Of a stretch of 64,000 nt of DNA, positions 63,787 through 64,000 are shown piece after piece (position 1 is the first letter of the stretch; every line of letters starts with the position of its first letter). The stretch is from a bacterium (GTDB taxonomy: Bacteria; Cyanobacteriota; Vampirovibrionia; Gastranaerophilales; Gastranaerophilaceae), in NCBI GenBank assembly GCA_017396025.1, contig JAFQNF010000040.1, positions 47,984-111,983 of the forward strand, read 5' to 3'. The translations under genes and the position numbers were made by a program. Below the pieces are notes generated by a model. It made no database searches and was not told the origin of the DNA. It worked only from the letters and a program-made list of their open reading frames with translations.

Positions 63787-63841
63787 GTGTTTATTTCTTA
63801 CTAAAAATAATGATTTTTTTGCAGTAAATCTATTTTTTCGC

Positions 63842-63866
63842 AAAAAAAAGCCACTTCGCGAGTGGT
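63842..63866 (-). terminator. Minus-strand terminator at the right edge
   Basis: CCACT-tcgcg-AGTGG with an A-run on its left, read as CTTTTTTTT on the minus strand. It probably ends a transcript entering from beyond the window. I see no supportable gene between 63867 and 64000. Confidence 0.6.
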
Positions 63867-64000
63867 CTATTTCTGCATCCTAATGGTCTCTTTTGTGTTT
63901 ATTATTTAGGAGTTTATATGTGTTCGGGGTTGTAATGTTTCGTTTAGTGTATTGCTTACACTTAAATCTTACATTATTATTATGACACATATTAAAAAGA

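Noticed and set aside
63918..63935. Five-codon frame MCSGL behind AGGAG
   Set aside because: Good ribosome site but far too short to support as a gene. It might belong to a leader of a gene beyond the window.

Overview
The window is AT-rich throughout and reads as a chromosomal segment of a non-photosynthetic, anaerobic, Gram-negative-type relative of the cyanobacteria. My best guess is a gut Gastranaerophilales (Vampirovibrionia/'Melainabacteria') bacterium. That is inference from the gene mix: a TonB/ExbB/ExbD system implying an outer membrane, MurE with a DNPR motif (meso-DAP type), ClpC, YggT, rubredoxin-containing rubrerythrin, ThyX, HemW, a 2-hydroxyacyl-CoA dehydratase-type activator, and no photosynthesis or respiratory genes. 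No rRNA, CRISPR array, transposase or integrase was seen. Four tRNAs are present: initiator Met, Glu(TTC), Val(TAC) and Leu(GAG).

Layout. 1-560: a gene cut by the window edge. 671-5470: tRNA-fMet followed by an accessory island (KAP P-loop ATPase, AAA_14/DUF4143 ATPase, winged-helix fragment) bounded by a 12-bp copy of the tRNA 3' end and carrying a 33-bp-periodic repeat. 5.7-13 kb: LuxR-type regulator, phosphohexomutase, PC4-like protein, two tandem SGNH-like proteins, PriA. 13-17 kb: EF-hand protein, a BadF-type activator paired with an unknown Cys protein, HAD phosphatase, IspF. 17-21 kb: tonB-exbB-exbD-exbD and two secreted proteins. 21-34 kb: bioD, PBP1A, and a long minus-strand run rpmE-thyX-prfA-rsmH-ftsL-ftsI-murE-gpsA-OGT (translation, cell division, wall synthesis). 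34-50 kb: pilin-like protein, mtnP, yggT, bioY, rimI, a tandem paralog family with a relic copy, hemW, tatD, tlyA, TPR proteins, clpC, lipA, gloA, sigma/anti-sigma pair. 50-62 kb: tRNA-Glu, JAMM-like and tyrosine-phosphatase-like proteins, a PEDNT-repeat pilin, tRNA-Val with a duplicated 3' end, rubrerythrin, prmC, a large calpain-family protease, mscL, orphan histidine kinase, tRNA-Leu, and spmAB at the right edge.

The most interesting theme is a dispersed set of proteins that share a short N-terminal [I/V/M]SF[R/G] tag without a Sec signal peptide. Three of them carry eukaryote-like or effector-like catalytic motifs (JAMM H-x-H-P, CX5R phosphatase, calpain Cys-His-Asn). A second theme is that many first-in-operon genes have a TAnnnT -10 box exactly six bases before the ATG, which predicts leaderless mRNAs. 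A third is that three tRNA genes have a partial copy of themselves nearby, at two of them with each 3' end followed by its own terminator.
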